Of a stretch of DNA of 64,000 nucleotides, positions 35,119 through 44,657 are shown piece after piece (positions within the stretch are counted from its first letter, which is position 1; every line of letters begins with the position of its first letter). Source of the stretch: Sphingorhabdus sp. Alg231-15 (lineage in GTDB: Bacteria > Pseudomonadota > Alphaproteobacteria > Sphingomonadales > Sphingomonadaceae); the NCBI RefSeq assembly GCF_900149705.1, contig NZ_LT703001.1, positions 1,240,001 to 1,304,000 on the forward strand, given 5' to 3'. The notes beneath the pieces are model-generated. The model saw only the letters and a program-made list of their open reading frames with translations, did no database searches and was not told the origin of the DNA. The translations under genes were made by a program, and so were the position numbers.

Positions 35119-36566
35119 TAATACTCCCCGCCCACCAAAGCCGTAACGACCTTGGAAAGCCCCAGATAATTTGACCCCTTGATAAGAAGGACGTCTTCGT
35201 CGCCGATTTCCCCTGCGACTTCAGTCAGCGCCTCCGAAGAGCCAGCGACATGAGATATTTCCGGGGTGTGATCAAGTTTTTCCGAAACTATTTCGGCCAG
35301 CTTGGCCGATGTATAGGCCATTTCATCGCCGACCAATATGATCGTCTGTGCACCAGAAGCGACTATGTCATCGGCCAAGGCCTCATGATAGGTCTGCGCC
35401 TGATCACCCAGCTCCCCCATAGCGCCGAGGATGACGATTTTTTTCCCGCCACAATTTTCCCGTGCCAGCTGCCCTAATGTGGCCTTCATCGACACGGGAT
35501 TGGCGTTGTAGCTCTCATCAATTAGCAGCGCCCGGCCGGTATTTGGCTCGCCCTGTTTCAGTTCAATCTGATGGCGCCTGCCGCGACCATCGAGACCCTG
35601 CAATTCCGCCAGCGCCAGACCGGCCGACGCCAGATCACCGCCGACGGCCCGCACCGCTGCCAAGATGGCCAGCGCATTGGATACCCAGTGCTTGCCCGGC
35701 TCTGCAACCGTGAAGCAGAGGCTGCGATCCCCTTCGCCATCATCCCGAAAACTCGCCGTCACCAGTGAACCGCCACCCTGGGCCGGCACAACATCAATAG
35801 CACGCACATCGGCGTCAGCATCAAAGCCAAAGGTGACGACCTTCTTGGTGTGTCGCAAAGCGGCCTTGCGAAGCCGCTGGTAATGGTCGCTATCATAAGG
35901 AATGATCGCTGTGCCTTCGTGCGTCAGCCCCTGAAAAATTTCAGCCTTGGCATCTGCAATCGCTTCGACATCAGAAAAATGACCGATATGAGCCGGGGCG
36001 ATAGCAGTGATGATAGCCACATCAGGACGGACGAGCCGGGTTAGCTGCGCCAGTTCACCGGCATGGTTCATACCCATTTCGAAAATCCCATATTGGCATC
36101 CCGCCGGCATACGCGACAGGCTCAGCGGAACGCCAACATGGTTATTGTAGCTTTTCACCGACCGATGGGACTTTCCCATGGACGCACGGTTTAAAGCTGC
36201 AAAAAGGGCTTCTTTGGTGCCGGTCTTCCCTACCGACCCCGTAACTCCAATAATCTTCGCATCAGTGCGGACCCGCGATGCAATGGCCAGATCGCTTAGC
36301 GCCTTGGTGGTGTCCGGCACCAATATGTGAGGGCCATCAACCGGTTCACTGACGACCGCGCCCGCTCCGCCAGCGGTATAGATATCATCAACATAAAGGT
36401 GCCCGTCGCTCTGTTCACCTTTCAGCGCAAAGAACAGGTCGCCAGGACCAATTTCGCGTGAATCGAAAGCCACGCCGCCAACTTCGAAATCAGCGCTAGC
36501 CTCTCCGCCCACAGCTGCGGCGATGGCGGACGATGTCCAGATTGCCGATGTGACCGGGGCCGTCAT
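35118..36566 (-). CDS. murF: UDP-MurNAc-tripeptide--D-alanyl-D-alanine ligase
   Basis: A 482-residue Mur ligase adding D-Ala-D-Ala. Seen are [28 protein letters not shown] in the N-terminal domain, the P-loop [21 protein letters not shown] near 110-130, [20 protein letters not shown] and [15 protein letters not shown]. The start at 36566 overlaps the murE stop as ATGA; a frame extending to 36611 would lie inside murE. Confidence 0.96.
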   Translation of the reverse strand: MTAPVTSAIWTSSAIAAAVGGEASADFEVGGVAFDSREIGPGDLFFALKGEQSDGHLYVDDIYTAGGAGAVVSEPVDGPHILVPDTTKALSDLAIASRVRTDAKIIGVTGSVGKTGTKEALFAALNRASMGKSHRSVKSYNNHVGVPLSLSRMPAGCQYGIFEMGMNHAGELAQLTRLVRPDVAIITAIAPAHIGHFSDVEAIADAKAEIFQGLTHEGTAIIPYDSDHYQRLRKAALRHTKKVVTFGFDADADVRAIDVVPAQGGGSLVTASFRDDGEGDRSLCFTVAEPGKHWVSNALAILAAVRAVGGDLASAGLALAELQGLDGRGRRHQIELKQGEPNTGRALLIDESYNANPVSMKATLGQLARENCGGKKIVILGAMGELGDQAQTYHEALADDIVASGAQTIILVGDEMAYTSAKLAEIVSEKLDHTPEISHVAGSSEALTEVAGEIGDEDVLLIKGSNYLGLSKVVTALVGGEY

Positions 36567-38041
36567 GCTGCCGTCTCCGGCTGCGGTGTGCCGTTGGCTT
36601 TGCGGGCGCATTCCCGGGCGACTTCAACATCATCAAACGGGATCACGCGATCGCCAATAATCTGTCCCTGTTCATGCCCCTTGCCCGCCAACAAAATGAT
36701 ATCATCCGGACAAGCTAGACCAATAGCAAGGCCAATGGCCGCACGGCGGTCTCCCACCTCTTCCGCGCCCGGTGCCCCTGCCAGGATATCGGCGCGAATG
36801 GCCGCCGGATCCTCATTGCGCGGATTGTCGTCCGTTACGATAGCCAAATCCGACAGCTCCACGGCTACCTTGCCCATTTCCGGACGCTTACCCTTGTCCC
36901 GGTCACCGCCAGCCCCGAAAATCGTGATCAACCGGCCTTTCACATGAGGCCGCAACGCATCAATCGCTGCCCGCAAACCATCGGGCGTATGCGCGTAATC
37001 AACATAAACAGGCGCACCCACTTTCGTGATGACCGCCCGTTCCAAGCGGCCGCGCACTGGCTGTACGCGTTGCATATGATCGAACACATCCTCCAGCGCT
37101 CCACCTGTCGCAAGCACGACCCCGGCAGCACACATGACGTTCGCGGCCTGATAAGCACCGATCAGCGGCAAGGCGATCCGATGCGTATTGCCTTGCGCTT
37201 TTATCATCAGCACCTGGCCCAATTGCGTCGGTGTACGCGACAAGAGCCGCAATGATGTGCCTTGCTCTCCTACTGTGAATAGGTTCAACCCGCGATCCAT
37301 AGCGCGTTTTATGACAGTGGCAGATCGTTCATCATCTGCCCAGACAACCGCGGTTCCGGCGTCGTCAACCACTTCATCAAACAGCCGCATCTTGGCCTCG
37401 AAATAGCTGTCCATATCGCCATGATAATCAAGATGATCGCGACTGAGATTGGTGAATACACCAACCTGTACGGGCAATCCTTCAGTACGATATTGAGAAA
37501 GACCGTGACTAGACGCTTCAAATATTGCGTGACTGACTCCCTCGCGGGCAAGACCGGACATGTTTGACAAAAAGGTGACTATATCCGGCGTGGTAAGACC
37601 GGTCTTGACCTGATCGTCCGCTGTCGTAACGCCCAGCGTCCCGATAGAGGCACTGTTGAGGCCAGCCATACGCCAAAGCTGGCGTGTCATCTCTGCGGTT
37701 GATGTCTTGCCATTAGTACCCGTGACGGCCGCGACATATTGCGGTGTCGGTGTAAAATAGCGCGCTGCCATCAATGCGAAAAGACGCCTCGGTTCTGCGT
37801 CAGAAATATGCGTAGCCCCATCGACTTGCGCGTCGGGATGCGCAACAATCGCTAACGCGCCAGCTGCAACCGCAGCCTCGATAAAATCCTCGCCGTTGAC
37901 CCTTGCGCCTTGAAAGGCACCGAAAATATTGCCCGGCGCGATCTTGCGATGGTCAATGGCAAAACCGGTCACATGGGCTTCGCCTTCTTCGCTTTCTAGG
38001 GCCGCGTCATTCATTCCGGCGACAAGAGCGGATAGTTTCAC
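36563..38041 (-). CDS. murE: UDP-MurNAc-L-alanyl-D-glutamate--meso-diaminopimelate ligase
   Basis: A 492-residue Mur ligase adding the third stem residue. The P-loop YVAAVTGTNGKTSTAEMTRQLW is near 107-128, and VDYAHTPDGLRAAIDALRPH and GAGGDRDKGKRPEMGKVA are typical MurE segments. The substrate motif DNPRNEDP (near 405) carries the Asn-Pro-Arg signature that selects meso-diaminopimelate over lysine, as expected for a Gram-negative wall. It is 4 nt downstream of ftsI and overlaps murF. Confidence 0.97.
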   Translation of the reverse strand: MKLSALVAGMNDAALESEEGEAHVTGFAIDHRKIAPGNIFGAFQGARVNGEDFIEAAVAAGALAIVAHPDAQVDGATHISDAEPRRLFALMAARYFTPTPQYVAAVTGTNGKTSTAEMTRQLWRMAGLNSASIGTLGVTTADDQVKTGLTTPDIVTFLSNMSGLAREGVSHAIFEASSHGLSQYRTEGLPVQVGVFTNLSRDHLDYHGDMDSYFEAKMRLFDEVVDDAGTAVVWADDERSATVIKRAMDRGLNLFTVGEQGTSLRLLSRTPTQLGQVLMIKAQGNTHRIALPLIGAYQAANVMCAAGVVLATGGALEDVFDHMQRVQPVRGRLERAVITKVGAPVYVDYAHTPDGLRAAIDALRPHVKGRLITIFGAGGDRDKGKRPEMGKVAVELSDLAIVTDDNPRNEDPAAIRADILAGAPGAEEVGDRRAAIGLAIGLACPDDIILLAGKGHEQGQIIGDRVIPFDDVEVARECARKANGTPQPETAA

Positions 38042-38045
38042 GGGC

Positions 38046-39734
38046 CTATCCTTTCGGTGACCAGAGCAAAGGAGTCAGCTCCGACACATCAACATCTCGA
38101 TGTTCATCCGGTACCACGCCCAACATCGGCCCTACCCGCGGCACCACCCTGCGAACAACAGGTGCTGCGGTCCAGCCAGCTGTCCGCTGAAAACCTGTTT
38201 CGGCGTTGCCCTTTGGCTCGTCGAGCATCGCAATGACGACATAGCGGGGGTTATCCATCGGGAATGCCGCAGCAAATGTGGAGACCAGAGAGGTTCTGTT
38301 ATATCCTCCATCAGCAGGTTTCTCCGCCGAGCCGGTTTTGCCGCCAATCCGGTATCCCGGAGCATCGGCCTTGCGCCCTGTACCGTTAGACACAATCATC
38401 CGTAACAGTTGCCGCATGCGAGCGCTTGTTGCCGCCTTGAATACGCGGCGCCCCTCCGCCTCCTCGCCTGGCTCAACCTTTAACAGCGTAGCTGGCCGCC
38501 AGATACCACCATTGACCAGCGCCGCATAAGCGCTAGCCAGATGAAGCGGCGTAACCGCAATACCGTGCCCGTACGCAACCGTCATATTCGTAACCCGACC
38601 CCAGCTTTGCGGCCAAAGCGGCTTGCCCCGTTCGGCCAGTTCAATATGAGGTCTCTCGTCGAAACCGAGCCGCCGGATCATGTGTTCCATGCCTTCTTTG
38701 CCGAGATTGTCGGCAATACGTGCAGTCACAATATTAGAGCTGTGTACCAGTGTTTCCGGCACGTTGAGATATCGATTCTGCCCGTGATCATCCTTGATCT
38801 TAAAGCCAGCCACCTTGATGGGTTCGGTTGCGTTATATCGGACCGCAAGATCCGTCACAGTACCCGCATCAAGCGCCGCGGCAACCGTCAAGGGCTTGAA
38901 TGTGGAACCCAGTTCAAAGACGCTTTGCGTGACATCATTGGTTTGGTATTTCATCGTCGCCTTGCGGATTTTATTGGGATCAAAAACCGGCAACGAGGCC
39001 AATGCCATGACCTCACCCGTTTGCACGTCCAGTATAATGCCGGCCGCTCCGCGGGCTTCGTGCGCGGTCATCGCGACCATCAATTCGCTCTCAAGTGCAG
39101 CTTGGACACGACTATCAATCGAAAGTGCTGCCGGGGCGCCGCGCAGATTCTCATCCTTAAGGCGGTCGTTAAGCGCCCGCTCCATTCCCATCACGCCCTC
39201 ACTGTCCGCATCGACATAGCCAAGGACATGAGCCGCCAGATCGCGCTGCGGATATAGCCGTTCGTTTTCTCGTGGGAATTCGATACCAATCTCGCCCAGC
39301 GCATGGACTTGCTTAACCTCATTAGGCAGCGCGCGACGCCGCAAATAGGTTGGCCGTGGCCCTTCAAGCTTTGCGAGAAACTCGGCCGCCGTTGTGTCAG
39401 GAAACAATTCTGACAATTGCCGGGCCAGTAATATTTTATCACCGAGCACCCGCTCTGGCACCACACGGATCGCATAACCTTTCATCGTTCGCGCCAAAGG
39501 AACACCATTGCGATCCACGATATCGCCACGTGCCGGCACAAACGCCGAGCTGGACATCCGCGTGGGTTTGGCATCTTCCAATATGCTGAAGCTTATCAAT
39601 CGCCCGACGATAACTGTGAAAATGGCAAGAAACACCAGTAGCAACACCATCAACCGAAAGTGGGCGCTGGCTGCTACCTCCTTACTTTTCCCGGAAAACT
39701 GCATTTTTCTGCTGCTTGCCAGAAGAGTGGTCAT
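38046..39734 (-). CDS. ftsI: Septal transpeptidase FtsI (PBP3)
   Basis: A 562-residue class B penicillin-binding protein. One membrane anchor lies at about 27-50 (FRLMVLLLVFLAIFTVIVGRLI), then the pedestal domain with ARGDIVDRNGVPLARTM, and the transpeptidase with the nucleophile motif STFK at 277-280 (ELGSTFKPLTV), SSN at 332-334 (VHSSNIVTARI) and KTG near 465 (GGKTGSAEKP). It cross-links septal peptidoglycan with FtsW. It overlaps ftsL by 4 nt and is followed by murE after 4 nt. Confidence 0.97.
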   Translation of the reverse strand: MTTLLASSRKMQFSGKSKEVAASAHFRLMVLLLVFLAIFTVIVGRLISFSILEDAKPTRMSSSAFVPARGDIVDRNGVPLARTMKGYAIRVVPERVLGDKILLARQLSELFPDTTAAEFLAKLEGPRPTYLRRRALPNEVKQVHALGEIGIEFPRENERLYPQRDLAAHVLGYVDADSEGVMGMERALNDRLKDENLRGAPAALSIDSRVQAALESELMVAMTAHEARGAAGIILDVQTGEVMALASLPVFDPNKIRKATMKYQTNDVTQSVFELGSTFKPLTVAAALDAGTVTDLAVRYNATEPIKVAGFKIKDDHGQNRYLNVPETLVHSSNIVTARIADNLGKEGMEHMIRRLGFDERPHIELAERGKPLWPQSWGRVTNMTVAYGHGIAVTPLHLASAYAALVNGGIWRPATLLKVEPGEEAEGRRVFKAATSARMRQLLRMIVSNGTGRKADAPGYRIGGKTGSAEKPADGGYNRTSLVSTFAAAFPMDNPRYVVIAMLDEPKGNAETGFQRTAGWTAAPVVRRVVPRVGPMLGVVPDEHRDVDVSELTPLLWSPKG

Positions 39735-40333
39735 TGAGCACGGCTCCCCGCCTGCTCACTATCCGCCCTTGCCGCTAGCTGCTTGATTAATCCATCATCG
39801 AGTAGCTTATCTTCCATATCAGCGACACGCGCGGTTTTGGTTTCGCGTAGCTCAGCCGCTGTGGGCTCTTCTCCAGCGCCGTCGGCTTCGCCATTTATTG
39901 CGACGGGCGCGGTGTCATTAATCCCGCCATCGTGCACCTTGGCTGAAGCGGTCGGGAAGACTGAGCCGATAATGCCTGCCGGCTGAACCTTGTCCATAGT
40001 ACTGATAACGGCCACTTTAACAGGCTTGCGCAAATCCTTGCCGCCAAGATTGGCCAGTGCGCGCTCTCCATCCAGATATTGTGAGGCATTGGGCGATACA
40101 TAGCCATATTCCAACTTGTTCCAGTGTTCGAGTTGCCGCAAATTGGCGCGTGCACTAAACTCTGTTTCAAGATAACGGATTTCTTTTTTGACGGACACAA
40201 TCTTGCTGTCAGTGCGCGCTAGGTCACTGCGTAACGTGGCCACGCTGAGAGATAGTGGATAGAGCAGGATCGCGACAAGAAAAACAAGCGCGAGCCAGCC
40301 GATACCTTCAAGACGTTTCACTGCCAGTTTCAT
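39731..40333 (-). CDS. ftsL: FtsL-like cell division protein
   Basis: A 200-residue bitopic protein in the ftsL position between rsmH and ftsI. A membrane segment at about 12-32 (WLALVFLVAILLYPLSLSVA) is followed by a heptad-rich coiled coil (about 33-70: LRSDLARTDSKIVSVKKEIRYLETEFSARANLRQLE). The C-terminal 110 residues are acidic and low in complexity, longer than in E. coli FtsL but usual in this group of alphaproteobacteria. FtsL proteins are poorly conserved, so the name rests on position and topology. Confidence 0.85.
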   Translation of the reverse strand: MKLAVKRLEGIGWLALVFLVAILLYPLSLSVATLRSDLARTDSKIVSVKKEIRYLETEFSARANLRQLEHWNKLEYGYVSPNASQYLDGERALANLGGKDLRKPVKVAVISTMDKVQPAGIIGSVFPTASAKVHDGGINDTAPVAINGEADGAGEEPTAAELRETKTARVADMEDKLLDDGLIKQLAARADSEQAGSRAQ

Positions 40334-41295
40334 TACACGCCTCCCATCTGTGCATGGCTCGGAGCGTCGGAACGCACCGCTGATCTGAGGGTGGCGGAGC
40401 GGGCTCGGGGATTAGAGACCTGCTCCGCCCCGGTCGGGCGCACCAGTTTGGCTGGTTTATGAAAGGTGGGCGCCGGCCGTTTTTCGGAAACTTGTGGGAG
40501 ATGACGCGAACCGGCGGATTGTTGTCCGCTGCGGTTGCGCAGGAAATTTTTGACGATACGGTCTTCCAGACTGTGGAAGGTCACAATGGCAAGGCGTCCG
40601 CCGGGCTTCAGCAGTCGCTCCGCGGCGAGCAAGCCATCTTCCAGTTCACCAAGCTCGCGATTGATATGGATGCGGATCGCCTGAAAGGTCCGTGTTGCAG
40701 GATCTTTTTTATCTCCAGGCTTTTGGCCCAGCGCCTTGCGAACAACATTGGCCAGATCAGATGTGCGGGTCAGTGGCCGCGCATTGACGATTGCTTTGGC
40801 GATTTTTCGGGATCGACGTTCTTCACCATAGCGGTAAATGACATCCGCAATATCTTCTTCTTCGGCCTCATTCAGGAAATCAGCAGCGCTGGGACCGTCC
40901 TGAGACATGCGCATGTCAAGCGGTCCATCTTTCTGGAACGAAAATCCGCGCTCCGCCTGATCGAGCTGCATAGAAGATACGCCGATATCCAATGTGACGC
41001 CGTCAATATCTTCTCCGCCGAGCACATCAGCCATCTGCGAATAGAAAGCATGGTGCAATGTGAGCTTGCCATCAGAGCTTTCAACCAAAGGCTTGCCGTC
41101 AGTAATGGCATCAGGATCCTGATCAAAGCCGTGCACCTTGGCACCAGCTGCAATCATCGCCATGCTATAGCCGCCAGCGCCGAACGTGCCATCGACATGC
41201 GTTTCGCCCGGGGTAATGGCGAGTGCATCTATGACTTCGTCGAGCAAAACGGGGATATGGGGCTTTGCAGGGATGGTCGCTTCATCGGGGGTCAT
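40333..41295 (-). CDS. rsmH: 16S rRNA (cytosine1402-N4)-methyltransferase
   Basis: A 320-residue SAM-dependent enzyme that methylates N4 of C1402 in 16S rRNA. Typical features are [36 protein letters not shown] (near 13-48), [33 protein letters not shown] and [17 protein letters not shown] with [11 protein letters not shown]. It shares one base with the ftsL start and overlaps mraZ by 4 nt, the usual mraZ-rsmH arrangement. Confidence 0.97.
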   Translation of the reverse strand: MTPDEATIPAKPHIPVLLDEVIDALAITPGETHVDGTFGAGGYSMAMIAAGAKVHGFDQDPDAITDGKPLVESSDGKLTLHHAFYSQMADVLGGEDIDGVTLDIGVSSMQLDQAERGFSFQKDGPLDMRMSQDGPSAADFLNEAEEEDIADVIYRYGEERRSRKIAKAIVNARPLTRTSDLANVVRKALGQKPGDKKDPATRTFQAIRIHINRELGELEDGLLAAERLLKPGGRLAIVTFHSLEDRIVKNFLRNRSGQQSAGSRHLPQVSEKRPAPTFHKPAKLVRPTGAEQVSNPRARSATLRSAVRSDAPSHAQMGGV

Positions 41296-41780
41296 TTCTT
41301 TTTCCCCAATTCGCTCAGATGAAACTCTACAAGACGCTTGTCCACCGGCACATCATCGGTCGTGTCGAGCAGCGCTTGCGGCGCCCAAAGGCAGAATGTC
41401 TTGCCGATGCCGTGGAAAATGACTTTATCCTTCAGACCGCTAATCGCCTGCAACATGGGCGGCAGAACAAAACGGCCACTGGCATCGAAGCTGAGGTCCT
41501 GAAGCGTGGAGAATTTGCGGGCACCTGCTGCATCGCGGTCATAGGGCTCTGACCGGGCGATGGCGATCTCTTCTTCCTTGTCGATTTCTGCCAGCATATC
41601 GATCTTGCGGCTTAGTCCAAAGCCAACAAGACAATCCCATTTTTCATGCTTACCGAGGCACAGCACGCGACCATCGCTGCTCGCGATCAAGTCTTTACGC
41701 AGGAACGCAGGAACGGACAGACGACCCTTGTCGTCTATCGCGGAAATACCCGATCCTGAATAAGCGTAATTGCCTGACAC
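41292..41780 (-). CDS. mraZ: Transcriptional regulator MraZ
   Basis: A 162-residue protein with two SpoVT/AbrB-like swapped-hairpin domains, the first around [19 protein letters not shown] (residues 14-32) and the second around [18 protein letters not shown]. MraZ forms rings and binds short G-rich repeats at 10-bp spacing upstream of its own gene, repressing the dcw operon. Seven such tracts are present upstream (41891-41960). It is the first gene of the dcw cluster. Confidence 0.96.
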   Translation of the reverse strand: MSGNYAYSGSGISAIDDKGRLSVPAFLRKDLIASSDGRVLCLGKHEKWDCLVGFGLSRKIDMLAEIDKEEEIAIARSEPYDRDAAGARKFSTLQDLSFDASGRFVLPPMLQAISGLKDKVIFHGIGKTFCLWAPQALLDTTDDVPVDKRLVEFHLSELGKKK

Positions 41781-41890
41781 AGCCTCAATCCCTCAACACT
41801 ATCGCAAGGCAAATCTCTCCCGCTCGGAGAAGCGCGCAATGAGCCACTCCCGAAACATCAGAATCCCGGACAGGAAATTTACCCCGATAA

Positions 41891-41960
41891 CGGAATAGGG
41901 TTAACAGGGGAGCGGTGGGGATGGAAGGGGATTTTACGGGATATTACGGGAATTTTTGGG
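41891..41960. promoter_or_regulatory. Seven G-tracts at exact 10-bp period: probable MraZ operator array
   Basis: On the plus strand a GGG ends at each of 41900, 41910, 41920, 41930, 41940, 41950 and 41960, exactly one helical turn apart; units include TAGGG, GTGGGG, AAGGGG, ACGGG (twice) and TTGGGT. MraZ in other bacteria binds TGGGN units separated by 5 nt. The array is 111-180 nt upstream of mraZ. The G-rich strand is opposite to mraZ, which is worth checking. The rest of the gap 41781-42096 has no gene that I recognise. Confidence 0.7.
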
Positions 41961-42096
41961 TAGAATTATCTAACTCATTGATTTTTAAGTGTTTAAATTT
42001 GAAGTCCATTCGACAGATCCGGCCAAAACTCGGTTTAGTGGTTGGAAACATGGTATTAAACTCTATCCAGATGAGCACCTAAGCAGGGAATCAGTG

Positions 42097-42879
42097 TCAT
42101 TTAATCAAATCTGCAACAAAAATATCGGTCAAGCGCCGGGCATCCCGCGACTCCATTTTTGTGCCCTCATTAACATCATCTCCCCACAGAGCATCATTTA
42201 GAAAATCAGCGTCGGCAATGATGATCGCCCGCCCTTCACCGACCTCACAACGCGCGATGATATTTGCCTTGCTCAGCGCACAATTGGCATGACTGGCACT
42301 TTTGCCCGACAAAGGTTTGAACGTTCCAATACCAACGGTGGTAATCGTTGCTTCAGGAAATTCCAGAACCACCTGGCCTGCTCCATCTGCATCCGGTGCG
42401 AGCAATTCCAATCCCCAATAGTTGAGCAAAGGGGATAACAGTCCGGACGCAAGCGGGCGGCTTGTGTCTCCAAGGGATAGCTCTGTCGGCCAGAGCAACA
42501 TCGGGTCAGTCAGAATGATCGCCTTGCCGCCATCGCGTATCCAGGCATCCAGTGCCGCTATATCCGCCGGATCCATCGCAGGCGGCTGCGCCAGTATCAC
42601 AACATCGGTGGCGGAACTGTCCAGGGCTTCAAAACTATCGACCGCGGAGATATCATATTTGCCTCGCCAATGGGTGTAAATCGGGGCGGCCTCTGTTGTG
42701 CCTGATAATATAGTTTCCATAGATGCGCCCTCACCCCAGACGATCGGCAGACTCGTCATCAACTGGATTTTGGTAGAGGCTTCGCTTTCCTCAGCTGCGC
42801 TGGTCGAGGCCGGGCTGCATTGCAACAATAACCCCGTGACAGCGAGGAGCATCAATCCAGATGCGAGCCATCGCATCAA
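42097..42879 (-). CDS. Exported GldG/DUF4350-like protein
   Basis: A 260-residue exported protein with a hydrophobic N-terminus (residues 1-22; LLLQCS would be a non-standard lipobox). The body resembles the ABC-type transport auxiliary (GldG-like) domain: MTSLPIVWGEG, VVILAQPPAMDPADIAALDAWIRDGGKAIILTDPML, LLSPLLNYWGLELL and GRAIIIADADFLNDALWGDD. In gliding bacteria and others this domain accompanies ABC permeases, but no transporter gene is adjacent here. It lies 3 nt after the next membrane protein gene, so the two are probably co-transcribed. The role is unknown. Confidence 0.75.
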   Translation of the reverse strand: MMRWLASGLMLLAVTGLLLQCSPASTSAAEESEASTKIQLMTSLPIVWGEGASMETILSGTTEAAPIYTHWRGKYDISAVDSFEALDSSATDVVILAQPPAMDPADIAALDAWIRDGGKAIILTDPMLLWPTELSLGDTSRPLASGLLSPLLNYWGLELLAPDADGAGQVVLEFPEATITTVGIGTFKPLSGKSASHANCALSKANIIARCEVGEGRAIIIADADFLNDALWGDDVNEGTKMESRDARRLTDIFVADLIK

Positions 42880-42882
42880 TGC

Positions 42883-43263
42883 TTATCGTTCCTGATCCAT
42901 TGGCGCTTCGAGCTTCGGATCGGGCTCCAGATCCGGAACCACCTGCGCACGCGTACCTGGCACAGTCGGTATCGGCTTGATGGTTTCATCTTCCTGCACG
43001 GGCGCAGGTGTGATCCCCAGTTCAGCCAAGGGCTCTGAAGGTGCGGGAGCTGGTTCAGGCACAACCTCTGTGGCCAACTCCCGTGTACCGCTTGCCGCTT
43101 CTGCCTGAATTTCCTCAAGCGCCGACTGCTCGTCGCTGGCTCTTTGCAACACGAAATTGGCGATGCTAACCAGCAACAGGACAGCCACCAGACCGACCAC
43201 ACCTACCTGGATGCGCTGTATCGTATCCTGACGGTCACTCTTGTTTTTCGAATCTTCAGTCAT
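42883..43263 (-). CDS. Single-pass membrane protein of unknown function
   Basis: A 126-residue protein with a charged cytoplasmic start (TEDSKNKSDRQDTIQRIQ), one membrane helix at about 19-40 (VGVVGLVAVLLLVSIANFVL) and a periplasmic tail rich in Glu, Pro and Ala (EVVPEPAPAPSEPLAELG and so on). No domain is recognised. It overlaps the end of the cysteine synthase gene by 8 nt and precedes the GldG-like gene by 3 nt, so all three are probably on one transcript. Confidence 0.75.
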   Translation of the reverse strand: MTEDSKNKSDRQDTIQRIQVGVVGLVAVLLLVSIANFVLQRASDEQSALEEIQAEAASGTRELATEVVPEPAPAPSEPLAELGITPAPVQEDETIKPIPTVPGTRAQVVPDLEPDPKLEAPMDQER

Positions 43264-44251
43264 CGTCGGCTAGCCAGGGAAAAACCGGCAATCCTTTCTC
43301 TTTCAACCACGCAGCATTGTAGAGCGAGGACAGATAGCGAAAACCAGTGTCACACAGGATCGTCGCGACCTTGCTGCCCGGCCCAAGTTCTTTACCAAGC
43401 GCAATAGCACCCGCAACATTAATCCCCGATGAGAGGCCGAGACACAGCCCTTCTTCCTGAAGCAGTCGCTCAACCCATTTGATGCCGTCCTCGTCGCTGA
43501 TCCGGTATTGCGTATCAATCGGGGCCTCCTCAAGATTACCGGTGATCCGGCCCTGCCCGATCCCTTCAGCAACACTGCTCCCTTCGGATTTCAGTTCACC
43601 GTGGGCATAATAATTATAGAGCGCCGCACCATGGGGATCGGCGAGCCCGATCATGACTTTTTCATTCTTGGCCTTCAGCGCCATGCCAACACCGGCAATC
43701 GTGCCGCCGGTGCCTGCCGCACACACGAAACCGTCAACCTCCCCGTCCAGCTGGGCCCAGATTTCTTCGGCAGTCGTCTCGATATGCGCTCGGCGGTTGG
43801 CGACATTGTCAAACTGGTTCGCCCAGACCGCGCCGTCTGTCTCTTCGGCAAGACGGCGGCTGGTATGCACAAAATGGCCCGGATTGGCATAGGGTGCTGC
43901 TGGCACCAGGACCAGCTTCGCGCCCAGCGCACGCAGCGTATCCATTTTTTCCCGGCTTTGCGTTTCCGGCATCACGATGGTCGTCTTATAGCCCTTGGCA
44001 TTGGCGACCAGAGCAATTCCGATCCCGGTATTGCCCGCCGTCCCCTCGACAATCATCCCGCCGGGTTTCAGCAAGCCGCGCTCCTCGGCATCTTGCACAA
44101 TGAAGAGGGCAGCCCGGTCTTTCACCGAAGCACCGGGATTGGCAAATTCGCATTTGCCATAGATATCGCAGCCAGCCTCAGCACTGGGGCCAGCGAGACG
44201 AACGAGAGGGGTGTTGCCAATCAGGTCGAGCGTATTGTTCAGTATATTCAT
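43256..44251 (-). CDS. cysK: Cysteine synthase family protein (O-acetylserine sulfhydrylase-like)
   Basis: A 331-residue fold-type II PLP enzyme forming L-cysteine from O-acetylserine and sulfide. The PLP lysine is Lys44 in NPGASVKDRAALF, the substrate loop is EGTAGNTGIGIAL (69-81; most homologues have TSGNTG) and the phosphate-binding loop is VCAAGTGGTIAGVG. The tail LCDTGFRYLSSLYNAAWLKEKGLPVFPWL is typical of a CysK subgroup common in alphaproteobacteria. The start at 44251 has AAGGTG upstream; an upstream in-frame start at 44305 lacks one. A cystathionine beta-synthase activity cannot be ruled out. Confidence 0.88.
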   Translation of the reverse strand: MNILNNTLDLIGNTPLVRLAGPSAEAGCDIYGKCEFANPGASVKDRAALFIVQDAEERGLLKPGGMIVEGTAGNTGIGIALVANAKGYKTTIVMPETQSREKMDTLRALGAKLVLVPAAPYANPGHFVHTSRRLAEETDGAVWANQFDNVANRRAHIETTAEEIWAQLDGEVDGFVCAAGTGGTIAGVGMALKAKNEKVMIGLADPHGAALYNYYAHGELKSEGSSVAEGIGQGRITGNLEEAPIDTQYRISDEDGIKWVERLLQEEGLCLGLSSGINVAGAIALGKELGPGSKVATILCDTGFRYLSSLYNAAWLKEKGLPVFPWLADDD

Positions 44252-44657
44252 ACAGACACCTTTAGTGCGCGTTGCCAATGCCGACAAGCGGGGACAATTT
44301 GGCAAGGCAAAAGCATAGCTTTAGTGACAGACGATCTCTTGCCTCCCGTCGCCAGCAATTTTCCAACGAAGTTGACAAAGTGAACCAAGGCTTTTGAGCC
44401 AGATTTAGCGTGTAAGATTTTTCCAAAGTTCACACAATTCACACCGTCCTGGTACATCGTGAAATTTTGAATCCAGAGCGCATGTTCGATATCCTGCAAC
44501 ACAACAAAGCATTGGCGAGTATAACCGATGCGGCCCTGTGTAGGACAGGCATTTTCCCGATTTAGCCGGGGACGATGTTGTTTCCGAATTCACCAAGTTA
44601 GTCGCGCCGCGCCTAGATCGGACGTGAAGACACCACAGAAAATAGTTGACATAGCGC
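44252..44657. other. Gene-free stretch with recurring GTGAA-TT motifs
   Basis: No credible gene is seen between cysK and the MarR operator. Three related segments occur on the minus strand: GTTCACTTTGTCAACTTCG near 44358-44376, GTGTGAATTGTGTGAACTTT near 44427-44446 and CTAACTTGGTGAATTCGG near 44586-44603. Each combines GTGAAYTT or GTCAACTT words, resembling the degenerate short repeats seen between genes in sphingomonads. A TTGACA at 44646-44651 is the probable -35 element of the MarR gene. Confidence 0.4.

Noticed and set aside
38541-39257. 238-codon plus-strand open frame
   Set aside because: Antisense to ftsI, whose three active-site motifs are intact.
40459-41322. 287-codon plus-strand open frame
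   Set aside because: Antisense to rsmH and the end of mraZ, both certain by motif; the translated frame has no recognisable features.
41891-41960. Regular short repeats that could suggest a CRISPR array
   Set aside because: The period is 10 bp with only GGG conserved; no repeat of 24 or more bases and no spacers, and the position fits MraZ sites.
41989-42201. 70-codon plus-strand open frame upstream of mraZ
   Set aside because: It overlaps the 3' end of the GldG-like gene, has no ribosome site and no recognisable sequence.
43508-44383. 291-codon plus-strand open frame
   Set aside because: Antisense to cysteine synthase, which has its PLP lysine and substrate loop; low-quality sequence in the antisense frame.
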